Of a DNA stretch of 62,500 bases, positions 1-11,307 are shown in pieces. A program made the position numbers and the translations under genes. The DNA is from Nemertoderma westbladi. Taxonomy: Eukaryota; Xenacoelomorpha; Nemertodermatida; Nemertodermatidae. Within the stretch, counting starts at the first letter, position 1. Every line of letters starts with the position of its first letter. The stretch lies in contig JAUCBJ010004934.1 of NCBI GenBank assembly GCA_032718475.1, forward strand, positions 1 through 62,500. Reading direction: 5' to 3'. Below the pieces are notes generated by a model. It was not told where the DNA came from, did no database searches, and saw only the letters and a list, made by a program, of their open reading frames with translations.

Positions 1-83
1 ATTATCTCATTCTGCCGAGAGGCGAGAAAACTCGACCACATCTGGCACTTCTCGCTAAAATTATGGGCATCCAACAAAGTGCG
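1..83 (-). CDS. Spectrin-repeat protein, exon 20 (partial, runs off the window)
   Basis: The acceptor ATTTCATTTCAG at 84-95 is followed by a phase-0 frame RTLLDAHNFSEKCQMWSSF that stays open to the left edge. The W pattern fits another spectrin repeat, so the gene and its C-terminus, which would tell nesprin (KASH) from plakin types, lie outside. Confidence 0.75.
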
Positions 84-189
84 CTGAAATGAAATAAAAA
101 AAATTTGAATATCTAACCACTAAAAAGTAAAGTGAAAAAATATGAAGCCCCATTTGTATTTTCTTTCTTGTTGGTCTGTGGCAGTTATA

Positions 190-3100
190 ACATTTTTATT
201 TTTTTCTTGTTTGTGTGTCGGTTTTTCTGTGTCTTTTGTTTGTGTGTCGGTTGTTTGTGTATCGGTTGTTTGTGTGTCGGTTGTTTGTGTGTCGGTTGTT
301 TGTGTATCGATTGTTTGTGTCGGTTTTTTTGTGTGTCGGTTGTTTGGGTATCGGTTGTTTGTGTGTCGGTTTTTGTGTGTCGTTTGTTTGTGTGTCGGTT
401 TTTTTGCATGTCCGTTGTTTGTGTGTCGTTTATTTTGTGTGTCGGTTGTTTGTGTGTCGGTTATTTTGTGTGTCGGTTGTTTGTGTATCGGTTGTTTGTG
501 TGTCGGTTGTTTGTGAGTCGGTTGTTTGTGTGTAGGTTGTTTGTGTGTCGGTTGTTTGTGTGTCGGTTTTTTTGTGTCGTTTGTTTGTGTGTCGGTTTTT
601 TTATATGTCGGTTTTTGTGTGTCGGTTATTTTGTGTGTCGGTTGTTTGTGTGTCGGTTATTTTGTGTGTCGGTTGTTTGTGTGTCGGTTGTTTGTGTGTC
701 GGTTGTTTGTGAGTCGGTTGTTTGTGTGTAGGTTGTTTGTGTGTCGGTTTTTGTGTGTCGTTTGTTTGTGTGTCGGTTTTTTTGTGTGTCGGTTGTTTGT
801 GTGTCGGTTATTTTGTGTGTCGGTTGTTTGTGTATCGGTTGTTTGTATGTCGGTTTTTTTGTGTGTCGGTTGTTTGTGTGTCGGTTGTTTGTGTGTCGTT
901 TGTTTGTGTGTCGGTTTTTTTGTGTGTCGGTTGTTTGTGTGTCGGTTGTTTGTGTGTCGGTTGTTTGCGTGTCGGTTGTTTGTGGGTCGGTTGTTTGTGT
1001 GTCGGTTTTTGTGAGTCGTTTGTTTGTGTTGGTTTATTTTGTGTGTCGGTTGTTTGTGTGTCGGTTATTTTGTGTGTCGGTTGTTTGTGTATCGGTTGTT
1101 TGTGAGTCGGTTTTTTTGTGTGTCGGTTGTTTGTGTGTCCTTGTTTGTTTGTCGGTTGTTTGTGAGTCGGTTGTTTGTGTGTCGGTTATTTTGTGTGTCG
1201 GTTGTTTGTGTATCGGTTGTTTGTGAGTCGGTTTTTTTGTGTGTCGGTTATTTTGTGTGTCGGTTGTTTGTGTGTCGGTTATTTTGTGTGTCGGTTGTTT
1301 ATGTATCGGTTGTTTGTGTGTCGGTTGTTTGTGAGTCGGTTGTTTCTGTGTAGGTTGTTTGTGTATCGGTTGTTTGTGAGTCGGTTTTTTTGTGTGTCGG
1401 TTGTTTGTGTATCGGTTGTTTGTGAGTCGGTTTTTTTGTGTGTCGGTTGTTTGTGTGTCCTTGTTTGTTTGTCGGTTGTTTGTGAGTCGGTTGTTTGTGT
1501 GTCGGTTGTTTGTGTGTCGGTTGTTTGTGGGTCGGTTGTTTGTGTGTCGGTTTTTGTGACTCGTTTGTTTGTGTTGGTTTATTTTGTGTGTCGGTTGTTT
1601 GTGTGTCGGTTATTTTGTGTGTCGGTTGTTTGTGTGTCGGTTATTTTGTGTGTCGGTTGTTTGTGTATCGGTTGTTTGTGTGTCGGTTGTTTGTGAGTCG
1701 GTTGTTTCTGTGTAGGTTGTTTGTGTATCGGTTGTTTGTGAGTCGGTTTTTTTGTGTGTCGGTTGTTTGTGTGTCGGTTGTTTGTGTGTCGGTTGTTTGT
1801 GTGTCGGTTGTTTGTGGGTCGGTTGTTTGTGTGTCGGTTTTTGTGAGTCGTTTGTTTGTGTTGGTTTATTTTGTGTGTCGGTTGTTTGTGTGTCGGTTAT
1901 TTTGTGTGTCGGTTGTTTGTGTATCGGTTGTTTGTGAGTCGGTTTTTTTGTGTGTCGGTTGTTTGTGTGTCCTTGTTTGTTTGTCGGTTGTTTGTGAGTC
2001 GGTTGTTTGTGTGTCGTTGTTTGAGTGTCGGTTGTTTGTGTATCGGTTGTTTGTATGTCGGTTTTTTTGTGTGTCGGTTGTTTGTGTGCCGGTTGTTTGT
2101 GTGTCGTTTGTTTGTGTGTCGGTTTTTTTGTGTGTCGGTTGTTTGTGTGTCGGTTGTTTGTGTGTCGGTTGTTTGCGTGTCGGTTGTTTGTGGGTCGGTT
2201 GTTTGTGTGTCGGTTGTTTGTGTGTCCTTGTTTGTTTGTCGGTTGTTTGTGTGTCGGTTGTTTGTGGGTCGGTTGTTTGTGTGTCGGTTGTTTGTGGGTC
2301 GGTTGTTTGTGTGTCGGTTGTTTGTGTGTCGGTTGTTTGTGGGTCGGTTGTTTGTGTGTCGGTTTTTGTGACTCGTTTGTTTGTGTTGGTTTATTTTGTG
2401 TGTCGGTTGTTTGTGTGTCGGTTATTTTGTGTGTCGGTTGTTTGTGTGTCGGTTATTTTGTGTGTCGGTTGTTTGTGTATCGGTTGTTTGTGTGTCGGTT
2501 GTTTGTGAGTCGGTTGTTTGTGTGTAGGTTGTTTGTGTATCGGTTGTTTGTGAGTCGGTTTTTTTGTGTGTCGGTTGTTTGTGTGTAGGTTGTTTGTGTG
2601 TCGGTTGTTTGTGTGTCGGTTGTTTGTGGGTCGGTTGTTTGTGTGTCGGTTTTTGTGAGTCGTTTGTTTGTGTTGGTTTATTTTGTGTGTCGGTTGTTTG
2701 TGTGTCGGTTATTTTGTGTGTCGGTTGTTTGTGTATCGGTTGTTTGTGAGTCGGTTTTTTTGTGTGTCGGTTGTTTGTGTGCCCTTGTTTGTTTGTCGGT
2801 TGTTTGTGAGTCGGTTGTTTGTGTGTCGTTGTTTGAGTGTCGGTTATTTTGTGTGTCGGTTGTTTGTGTATCGGTTGTTTGTGAGTCGGTTTTTTTGTGT
2901 GTCGGTTGTTTGTGTGTCCTTGTTTGTTTGTCGGTTGTTTGTGAGTCGGTTGTTTGTGGGTCGGTTGTTTGTGTGTCGGTTGTTTGTGGGTCGGTTGTTT
3001 GTGTGTCGGTTTTTGTGAGTCGTTTGTTTGTGTTGGTTTATTTTGTGTGTCGGTTGTTTGTGTGTCGGTTATTTTGTGTGTCGGTTGTTTGTGTATCGGT

Positions 3101-3395
3101 TGTTTGTGAGTCGGTTTTTTTGTGTGTCGGTTGTTTGTGTGTCCTTGTTTGTTTGTCGGTTGTTTGTGAGTCGGTTGTTTGTGTGTCGTTGTTTGAGTGT
3201 CGGTTATTTTGTGTGTCGGTTGTTTGTGTATCGGTTGTTTGTGAGTCGGTTTTTTTGTGTGTCGGTTGTTTGTGTGTACTTGTTTGTTTGTCGGTTGTTT
3301 GTGTGTCGGCTGTTTGTGTGTCGTTGTTTGTTTGTCGGTTGTTTGTGAGTCGGTTGTTTGTGTGTCGTTGTTTGTGTGTCGTTGTTTGTGTGTCG
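190..3395. repeat. 15-bp minisatellite (GTCGGTTGTTTGTGT)
   Basis: About 3.2 kb of a 15-bp unit and variants fill almost the whole intron between exons 20 and 19. Variants (GAGTCGG, GTATCGG, TCCTTGTTTGTTTG, GTTGGTTTATTTTG) recur in fixed order, with the segment GAGTCGTTTGTTTGTGTTGG at about 1013, 1848, 2657 and 3016, so there is higher-order structure. Because 15 is divisible by three, long spurious open frames with Cys/Val/Gly pentapeptides appear. These are not genes. Confidence 0.95.
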
Positions 3396-3417
3396 GTTAA
3401 TTTATTTTCCTACCCAC

Positions 3418-3555
3418 CTGCAATTGTCTGTGCCGGTTGTAACACTCATTGCGGATTTTATTCCACCTATTGTTTATCAAGTGAACTCTACTGATACTCG
3501 AATGTTCCAATATAGTTAACCGGGAACTGTCAGCTGAAACAACATCAAGGTCGCA
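3418..3555 (-). CDS. Spectrin-repeat protein, exon 19
   Basis: The acceptor region reads CTCAGGCAG with two AGs four bases apart. Only the downstream AG gives an open phase-0 frame (CDLDVVSADSSRL), because the upstream one gives an early TGA. The donor is TTGCAG followed by GTGGGT. The 138-nt exon encodes NNRWNKIRNECYNRHRQLQ, a good spectrin helix. Confidence 0.8.
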
Positions 3556-3767
3556 CTGCCTGAGGTTGAAATCACTTAACATCGTCTATAAAAGTAAATA
3601 ACGTAAAGTTACATAAACAGAAAACATAAAGTGTTAATAATCTGGTTAATGATATTATAAAATACTTCCAAAAATAACCAACCTTTTCACAATATAGGAT
3701 AAAATGTCTTAATATTCAAATTATTCAAATATTCAAAATTAGAGGCAATTTTTTTTGTGTCTCTCAC

Positions 3768-3944
3768 CTCAATTGTTCGCAATCTCTCCTTTATGGCCCT
3801 TTGATTGTTTATATCTTTAGGATCGGGGTTCGTTAGAATATCCTCGTTGTTGTCGAGGAATGCCTGCAGCGCTTCTACCTTCTCATCAAACTCATGCTCT
3901 TGTGATTCTTCGAAGTCGAGTTTCGTAACAAACTTAATAACCGC
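3768..3944 (-). CDS. Spectrin-repeat protein, exon 18
   Basis: The acceptor is CAATACTTCCAACAG and the donor ATTGAG followed by GTGAGA. The exon is 177 nt in phase 0 and encodes AVIKFVTKLDFEESQEHEF and KVEALQAFLDNNEDIL, with an NQRAIKERLRTIE helix at the end. Confidence 0.8.
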
Positions 3945-4112
3945 CTGTTGGAAGTATTGAAATAATAAATTATTAATTACGTTAAACACAATTATAAACA
4001 AAAAAAATCAATCTAATAAATGGGAGAATCTTTTAGGCTCATTTCGCAATAAAATTTCCCAAGTTACCTTGGTTGCCATTTTTATCAAAAAGTCAACAAT
4101 AAAATTTTGTTG

Positions 4113-7100
4113 GCAGAGATAGGCACAGATAGCAACCAGTTTGATACAAGTTCTTTACATAAGGTAAGTAAGTACCCGAGAGAGGCATAGAAAGCAACCA
4201 GTTTGCTACAAGTTCTTTACAGAAGGTAAGTAAGTAGGCCTACTCGAGAGAGGCATAGAAAGCTACCAGTTTGCTACAAGTTCTTTACAGAAGGTAAGTA
4301 AGTACCCGAGAGAGGCATAGAAAGCTACCAGTTTGCTACAAGTTCACTACAGAAGATAAGTAAGTACCCGAGAGAGGCATAGAAAGCTACCAGTTTGCTA
4401 CAAGTTCTTTACAGAAGGTAAGTAAGTACCCGAGAGAGGCATAGAAAGCTACCAGTTTGCTACAAGTTCTTTATACAGAAGGTAAGTAAGTAGGCCTACT
4501 CGAGAGAGGCATAGAAAGCTACCAGTTTGCTACAAGTTCTTTACAGAAGGTAAGTAAGTACCCGAGAGAGGCATAGAAAGCTACCAGTTTGCTACAAGTT
4601 CTTTACAGAAGGTAAGTAAGTACCCGAGAGAGGCATAGAAAGCTACCAGTTTGCTACAAGTTCTTTACAGAAGGTAAGTAACTACCCGAGAGAGGCATAG
4701 GAAGCTACCAGTTTGCTACAATTTCACTACAGAAGGTAATTAAGTACCCGAGAGAGGCATATAAAGCTACCAGTTTGCTACAAGTTCACTACAGAAGGTA
4801 AGTAAATACCCGAGAGAGGTATAGAAAGCTACCAGTTTGCTACAAGTTCTTTACAGAAGGTAAGTAAGTACCCGAGAGAGGCATAGAAAGCAACCAGTTT
4901 GCTACAAGTTCACTACAGAATGTAAGTAAGTACCCGGGAGAGGCATAGAAAGCTACCAGTTTGCTACAAGTTCATTACAGAAGGTAAGTAAGTACCCGAG
5001 AGAGGCATAGAAAGCTACCAGTTTGCTACAAGTTCTTTACAGATGGTAAGTAAGTACCCGAGAGAGGCATAGAAAGCTACCAGTTTGCTACAAGTTCATT
5101 ACAGAAGGTAAGTAAGTACCCGAGAGAGGCATAGAAAGCTACCAGTTTGCTACAAGTTCTTTACAGAAGGTAAGTAAGTACCCGAGAGAGGCATAGAAAG
5201 CTACCAGTTTGTTACAAGTTCTTTACAGAAGGTAAGTAAGTACCCGAGAGAGGCATAGAAAGCTACCAGTTTGCTACAAGATATTTATACAGAAGGTAAG
5301 TAAGTACCCGAGAGAGGCATAGAAAGCTACCAGTCTGCTACAAGTTATCTACAGAAGGTAAGTAAGTACCCGAGGAAGGTATAGAAAGCTACCAGTCTGC
5401 TACAAGTTATCTACAGAAGGTAAGTAAGTACCCGAGAGAGGCATATAAAGCTACCAGTTTGCTACAATTTTTTTACAGAAGGTAAGTAAGTACCCGAGTA
5501 AGGCATATAAAGCTACCAGTTTGCTACAAGCTCTTTATACAGAAGGTAAGTAAGTACCCGAGAGAGGCATAGAAAGCTACCAGTTTGCTACAATTTTTTT
5601 TTATAGAAGGTAAGTAAGTACCCGAGAGAGGCATAGAAAGCTACCAGTTTGCTACAAGTTCTTTACAGAAGGTAAGTAAGTACCCGAGAGAGGCATAGAA
5701 AGCTACCAGTTTGCTACAAGTTCTTTACAGAAGGTAAGTAAGTACCCGAGAGAGGCATAGAAAGCTACCAGTTTGCTACAAGTTCTTTACAGAAGGTAAG
5801 TAAGTACCCGAGTAAGGCATATAAAGCTACCAGTTTGCTACAAGCTCTTTATACAGAAGGTAAGTAAGTACCCGAGAGAGGCATAGAAAGCTACCAGTTT
5901 GCTACAATTTTTTTTATAGAAGGTAAGTAAGTACCCGAGAGAGGCATAGAAAGCTACCAGTTTGCTACAAGTTCTTTACAGAAGGTAAGTAAGTACCCGA
6001 GAGAGGCATAGAAAGCTACCAGTTTGCTACAAGTTCTTTACAGAAGGTAAGTAAGTACCCGAGAGAGGCATAGAAAGCTACCAGCTTGCTACAAGTTCAC
6101 TACAGAAGGTAAGTAAGTACCCGAGAGAGGCATAGAAAGCTACCAGTTCGCTACAAGTTATCTACAGAAGGTAAGTAAGTACCCGAGTAAGGCATATAAA
6201 GCTACCAGTTTGCTACAAGCTCTTTATACAGAAGGTAAGTAAGTACCCGAGAGAGGTATAGAAAGCTACCAGTTCGCTACAAGTTCTTTACAGAAGGTAA
6301 GTAAGTACCCGAGAGAGGCATAGAAAGCTACCAGTTTGCTACAAGTTCTTTACAGAATGTAAGTAAGTACCCGAGTAAGGCATATAAAGCTACCAGTTTG
6401 CTACAAGCTCTTTATACAGAAGGTAAGTAAGTACCCGAGAGAGGCATAGAAAGCTACCAGTTTGCTACAATTTTTTTTATAGAAGGTAAGTAAGTACCCG
6501 AGAGAGGCATAGAAAGCAACCAGTTTGCTACAAGTTCTTTACAGAAGGTAAGTAAGTACCCGAGAGGGGCATAGAAAGCTACCAGTTTGCTACAATTTTT
6601 TTTATAGAAGGTAAGTAAGTACCCGAGAAAGGCATAGAAAGCTACCAGTTTGCTACAAGTTCTTTACAGAAGGTAAGTAAGTACCCGAGAGAGGCATAGA
6701 TAGAAAGCTACCAGTTTGCTACAAGTTCTTTACAGAAGGTAAGTAAGTACCCGAGAGAGGCATAGAAAGCTACCAGTTTGCTACAAGTTCTTTACAGAAG
6801 GTAAGTAAGTACCCGAGAGAGGCATAGAAAGCTACCAGTTTGCTACAAGTTCTTTACAGAAGGTAAGTAAGTACCCGAGAGAGGCATAGAAAGCTACCAG
6901 TTTGCTACAAGCTCTTTATACAGAAGGTAAGTAAGTACCCGAGAGAGGCATAGAAAGCTACAAGCTCTTTATACAGAAGGTAAGTAAGTACCCGAGAGAG
7001 GCATAGAAAGCTACCAGTTATCTACAAGTTCTTTATACAGAAGGTAAGTAAGTACCCGAGTAAGGTATATAGAAAGCTACCAGTCTGCTACAAGTTATCT

Positions 7101-7165
7101 ACAGAAGGTTTTTTTACAGAAGATAAGTAAGTACCCGAGTAAGGCATATAAAGCTACCAGTTTGC
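4113..7165. repeat. 62-bp minisatellite carrying acceptor-like and donor-like motifs
   Basis: About 49 copies of a 62-bp unit occur, with the CCCGAGAGAGGCATAGAAAG segment recurring every 62 bases (4561 and 4623, for example). Each plus-strand unit has TTCTTTACAG, then AAG, then GTAAGTAAGTA. Variants replace the pyrimidine part with ATTTTTTTTATAG or CTCTTTATACAG. The array lies in the intron between exons 18 and 17 of the minus-strand gene, so the splice-like motifs are antisense to that gene. Copies become irregular after about 6950. Confidence 0.95.
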
Positions 7166-8751
7166 TACAACATTTAACTGCAATTTGCGTGCGAGATTTC
7201 AGTATCAGATGTGGGGCAAGCCACGAAAATAAGTGAGTTTAGCATACGGGTACCACTAACTCAATCAGTGTGTCTGTTGTTCTGTCGTGTCCAATTTTAA
7301 ACGTTAATAATTCAGCCAACCTCAATTAGATGAAACCAAGGTACACATGTTGTTTGGAAAAAGTTCGGAAATTTTCTAAGTATAATTTAGGTGTGGCCTT
7401 CAAAAAGCAGTTAAATTAGTTAATTACGGTTAAAAAACGGCGTTTTCATCGTGTCATTTAGTGAGAATTAATTATTTTCTACTAAGATTAAATTAATTGC
7501 ATTTAAACATTATACAACTGGAATCCTCATACCTAATTACATTATAGTTATTAATTAGTTGAAGTCTTGAAGTGATTTACTTTAAGGGATGTGTTTTTAA
7601 TAAATCTAAAAACATAGTTAACAAGTTAAAATACCGCATGAATTTTAACATCGATTTTTAACGCTTTTTTGAAACGCTTGACATAAGTTAAATATAACCA
7701 TTATTGTATAGAAAATCAAAAAAGCCAGATTGACGTAATTTACTCACATTAATATTTATTACAACTATGTCCCGGAATATTACACAGTTAGTATCGTAAT
7801 TCAGTTACATAAACCCCCACCCACAAATTAACTACCAAACTTAATGAGTTCATACAGGTGTATTATAGCGTTACCGGTACAGGTACTGAAATAAGTAGGT
7901 ATGTTGCTTGTACTGCAGTACAGCGATAATTGATACACGATAATTGAATGTGGTTGATTCTATTGGTTGTCTGGCTCCTGGCTTAGTTTGCTGGAGTAAC
8001 CATGGCCTACGAGTAAGCAGTAAGCCTGAAAGTGAAACAAAAGTATAGTAGGTCCGTAATGGTAGTCATTGGGAGAACACATTGGGAATATTCATTCCAG
8101 AACATGTATTATTATTTAACATGGAGTATACCATGCATAGTTAACCAGTATGGCACAAGCAAGGAGTAACATTCCCTGCAATAATGCCACCAACTCAATA
8201 ATCAAAGAAGGTTTACAAGGGAATTTAGTTTGTTTTGCGAATTTGTTGTTGTAGGGTAATGTACACAAGGAAGGAGTCAGACATTATCTGCGAAGTTTAT
8301 GTACTATATAATCAAAAAGGACATATACTGTTACTAACTGGCTGCAGTGGAAAAAGCAGAAAGACCACTCAGCCACTTTAAATTGGAAATACTGTAGGTG
8401 GTAATTTGGTTTGATAAATTCTAAATATTGAACCATTGAAACAGTTATAATACGGAATAGTCTTTAGAGTTACCTTTTTCCATTGAAACAGGTTAAGAAA
8501 TATTTTTAATATTGTGTTAATGAGACTATATTCTATTTTGTAATATTTTAAAAAGTGAAATCGTTATGGTTTGCATTGATTGCGTTTAGTTAGTGTTGTT
8601 ACTTCTTATCAATACCAAACAATGTTCAACCTTGAGAGTTAAAGTGGTGCTCCCCCAACCTTATATGTAACTCCCAGCCAACAGATGGATATTTCTGGTA
8701 GCCCCAGGTGACTGTACGTGCTTCTTTGATGTTCACCGACAACTTTCACTC
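7166..8751. other. Intron sequence, no feature recognised
   Basis: AT-rich intron of the minus-strand gene. No coding frame with usable splice sites was found on either strand. A CCCGGAATATT...CGTAATTCA segment near 7772 resembles one near 9045 and may be part of a dispersed repeat. Confidence 0.5.
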
Positions 8752-8824
8752 GCGGTGATAGCTCAGTTGGGAGAGCGCTAGACTGAAGATCTAGAGGTCC
8801 CTGGTTCGATCCCGGGTCACCGCA
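8752..8824 (+). tRNA. tRNA-Phe (anticodon GAA)
   Basis: The 73-base sequence folds as a full cloverleaf: acceptor GCGGTGA with TCACCGC, a D arm GCTC...GAGC, an anticodon stem CTAGA/TCTAG with loop CTGAAGA (anticodon 8785-8787), variable AGGTC, a T arm CCTGG-TTCGATC-CCGGG and discriminator A. Both internal promoter boxes are intact (TAGCTCAGTTGG and GGTTCGATCC). A T-rich run follows the gene, as expected for RNA polymerase III termination. It sits inside an intron of the minus-strand spectrin-repeat gene. Confidence 0.96.
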
Positions 8825-9049
8825 TTTTTATTTACCCTGATCCTAATAAATTTCCACCTTTTTCATTAATAATTTATTTTTCAATTTTCCATTTACCTAA
8901 ATTTCTTCGATTTTTTTTCTCCTTCATCGTGTTTGTACTCTGGTTTCATCTTAGAGATGCGATATCCGGTCGAGGGTTTTATTGATACCGCGTGGTGAAT
9001 ATTATGAAGATGTTATAATTAACATGAACCATAGTGCAGCATGCCCCGG

Positions 9050-9178
9050 AATATTGTCTCGTAATTCACGTACCTGCTGAAAATCCAACCCAGGGTTGGG
9101 CTAGACTGCAGCATTTAAAGAACCGAGCCCAAACAGTGCTGCCCCATCTAGGGATCGAACCTGTGATTATTACCTCAC
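9050..9178 (-). mobile_element. Truncated tRNA-derived SINE-like element
   Basis: Read on the minus strand, this contains GGTTCGATCCCTAGATGGGG (a B-box-like sequence) followed by CAGCACTGTTTGGGCTCGG and TTTAAATGCTGCAG. The same order of motifs is seen in the element at 16720. The A-box half is missing, and the left end lies at the exon 17 donor. Confidence 0.65.
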
Positions 9179-9325
9179 CTGCTTAAGATTGGCAGCTTTC
9201 TGCAGCAGCATCCTCTGTTGTGACGTCACAGTAATCATTGTCGGATTGTCCATATGAGCCGTGAGATGGGTGGACAGGTCCATCATGGTGGAACAGTCGA
9301 AATTTGTTAACTCTTGGTGCAACTC
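9179..9325 (-). CDS. Spectrin-repeat protein, exon 17
   Basis: The acceptor is TCATTTTATCCAG and the donor AAGCAG followed by GTGAGG. The exon is 147 nt in phase 0 and encodes ELHQELTNFDCSTMMDL and QQRMLLQKAANLKQ. A truncated SINE-like sequence begins within about ten bases of the donor. Confidence 0.8.
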
Positions 9326-9491
9326 CTGGATAAAATGACACGAAATGAAATTGTTATCACGACGGGAAGAAAAAAACTAATATGTAAAGTTGTATGCATT
9401 GAACGAACTGAATAACGCCTATAAAACTCATAAAGATTTGACTTGACCTCATCAAAACTCATAAAACATTTTTAGAGCAATCACCGCTTAC

Positions 9492-9693
9492 CTTTAGACT
9501 CATCAAGGCCTCCGCCCGTCTCCAACCCACGTCCCGCACCTCCGTCTCTCTCTCCAACCGCACCCAGTCTCTCTCCCGGTCATCCAACCACGAGGCTATC
9601 TCCACTAACTCCTCGTTGTAATCCCGCCATACACCCAATATCCGACCCAGTTGGTCTGTTCGTTCGGACATCGACTCGGAGACAGTTCTCCAC
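9492..9693 (-). CDS. Spectrin-repeat protein, exon 16
   Basis: The acceptor is TATCACGAAG (a weak pyrimidine tract) and the donor CTAAAG followed by GTAAGC. The first G completes the split Arg codon, and the 202 nt restore phase 0. It encodes VWRDYNEELVEIASWLDD followed by a basic and acidic helix, an unmistakable spectrin signature. Confidence 0.85.
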
Positions 9694-10072
9694 CTTCGTG
9701 ATATACAGAAACATTATATATTTGAGACTCAAAGTGGGGCAAAACAGGTCTTTAGAATGCCTTGCCCACGACCAGCTTACATATATTACATGATCATGAT
9801 CAAGTTTAATCTGTTGTACATATATCGGGAACATTCGTCCAAAAGGTTGTAAGTGACATTTTGGCCCAAAAAGTGCTTATATGAAAGTGTAGATAATTTT
9901 ATTGCGCATTTTATTTGCCAAAAACCGCTACGTGGCATTGTGAATTTACACAAAATACATATTATTTACACAAAATATTATTTTGTGTAAATAATTATTT
10001 TCAGACATGTATGTATGATTGTTGTCTATCTAAAAAATATATTAACTAGAATTTGATCAATGTGTAACTAAC

Positions 10073-10206
10073 CGCTGTTGAATGGTTGCTAAGGTGTGAC
10101 GCAATGATGACGCAACACTGTCTTCGCAGATAGAACTCAATTGATCCGCTAGGTGCGTAACTTTATGCAGACCGCGACCCAAACGATCGAATTCTTCTTG
10201 TAAGTT
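10073..10206 (-). CDS. Spectrin-repeat protein, exon 15
   Basis: The acceptor is TTCTCTATAG and the donor CAGCG followed by GTTAGT. The exon is 134 nt and leaves two bases (CG) for the next exon to complete as Arg. It encodes NLQEEFDRLGRGLHKV and LADQLSSICEDS, an amphipathic helix pair. Confidence 0.8.
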
Positions 10207-10221
10207 CTATAGAGAAGTTTT

Positions 10222-10355
10222 TTGAATTAATTGAATTGAATGGAATTGAATTAATTGAATTGAATGGAATTGAATTAATTGAATTGAATGGAATTGAATT
10301 AATTGAATTTGAATCAAAATTGAATTGAATTGAATCAATTGAATTAATTAATTAT
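10222..10355. repeat. 24-bp AT-rich tandem repeat (GAATT-based)
   Basis: Several copies of a unit built from TTGAATTAATTGAATTGAAT occur just upstream (in host-gene sense) of the exon 15 acceptor. The sequence degrades to simple GAATT repeats at the right end. Confidence 0.85.
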
Positions 10356-10748
10356 TTAAGTAACAAACTGTAGTTAATAAACCTGTCTGTTTTATACGGA
10401 TTTAGCGCTCATTGGTAAAATATAAATTTATCAATATCAATTTATATTATTCGGAATAATTTAACGCAAAGTTACTGTATAATTAGGCCCTAATATTGTA
10501 AAGGAGAATTTCGGTGATACATATAAATACTCTAGTGTGGAAGTTAGATTAGAAAGAAATAGTTTCACAGCATATCAGATATTTAAAGCATTTGAATTAA
10601 ATCGATTCCCAACCGGTAACCAATCTAGCTGGAAAACATCATAGATCATCAGTAGGTAATTAACAATCTTGTCACAGCTGGGGAAACCATCTAGTGGGGC
10701 GAGCCAGTTGGCGAGTTTAGTAAGATAAGAAGAGCACGAAATAACTTT
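10356..10748. other. Intron sequence, no feature recognised
   Basis: AT-rich intron between exons 15 and 14, with no supported gene or repeat. Confidence 0.5.
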
Positions 10749-10862
10749 ACAGGCTTACAAGCCTGCTTACAAGCCTGCTTACAAGCCTGCTTACAAGCCT
10801 GCTTACAAGCCTGCTTACAAGCCTGCTTACAAGCCCGCTTACAAGCCTGCTTACAAGCCCCC
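10749..10862. repeat. 12-bp tandem repeat (GCTTACAAGCCT)
   Basis: About nine nearly perfect copies of a 12-bp unit lie in the intron between exons 15 and 14. On the minus strand each unit reads AGGCTTGTAAGC and so contains a GTAAGC donor-like word preceded by CAG from the neighbouring unit. Confidence 0.9.
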
Positions 10863-11106
10863 AACACAATAATATGTAGGATACGCTACTATTCGTCCGA
10901 ATACCTTATATTAATGGGGTGAATTTGTCCAGAACCGAATTATTCGGACCTGAATTGTTACTACTTACTTTAATAAAATACTAAAGAGACCATTAACCCT
11001 CTACAATAACAATATAATAAAGCTACAAACCGATAATAATATGAGAACGTCCTTCTAGAGTTTACTAGCTAATAATTTATTTATATTTATTACAGTTGTT
11101 ACTAAC

Positions 11107-11268
11107 CTGGAATCGAGTGAGTTGCGTTTTAAAGGAATCCAGAGTTCCATTTACCGAACAGAATTTATTGAGCGCTCGTTCCGTCTCATTGAGACATTGT
11201 TTCACCTTCCCGAGGGCCTCGTGGTAACTCCGCCATTGAATTAGGGCTGATTTCAATTGCGATTCGGC
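11107..11268 (-). CDS. Spectrin-repeat protein, exon 14
   Basis: The acceptor is GTTATTTTACAG and the donor TTCCAG followed by GTTAGT. The exon is 162 nt in phase 0 and encodes LIQWRSYHEALGKVKQCL followed by NETERALNKF, a textbook spectrin helix with a W..Y start. Confidence 0.85.
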
Positions 11269-11307
11269 CTGTAAAATAACAGTAATGAAAAATAATTGAA
11301 CTTTCAA

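Noticed and set aside
132-3494. Long plus-strand open frames rich in Cys, Val, Gly and Leu
   Set aside because: They are translations of a 15-bp minisatellite, whose period is divisible by three. All three frames are open in places, there is no start context, and the region is an intron on the other strand.
4113-7165. CRISPR-like array
   Set aside because: The 62-bp units are contiguous, with no unique spacers, and the genome is eukaryotic.
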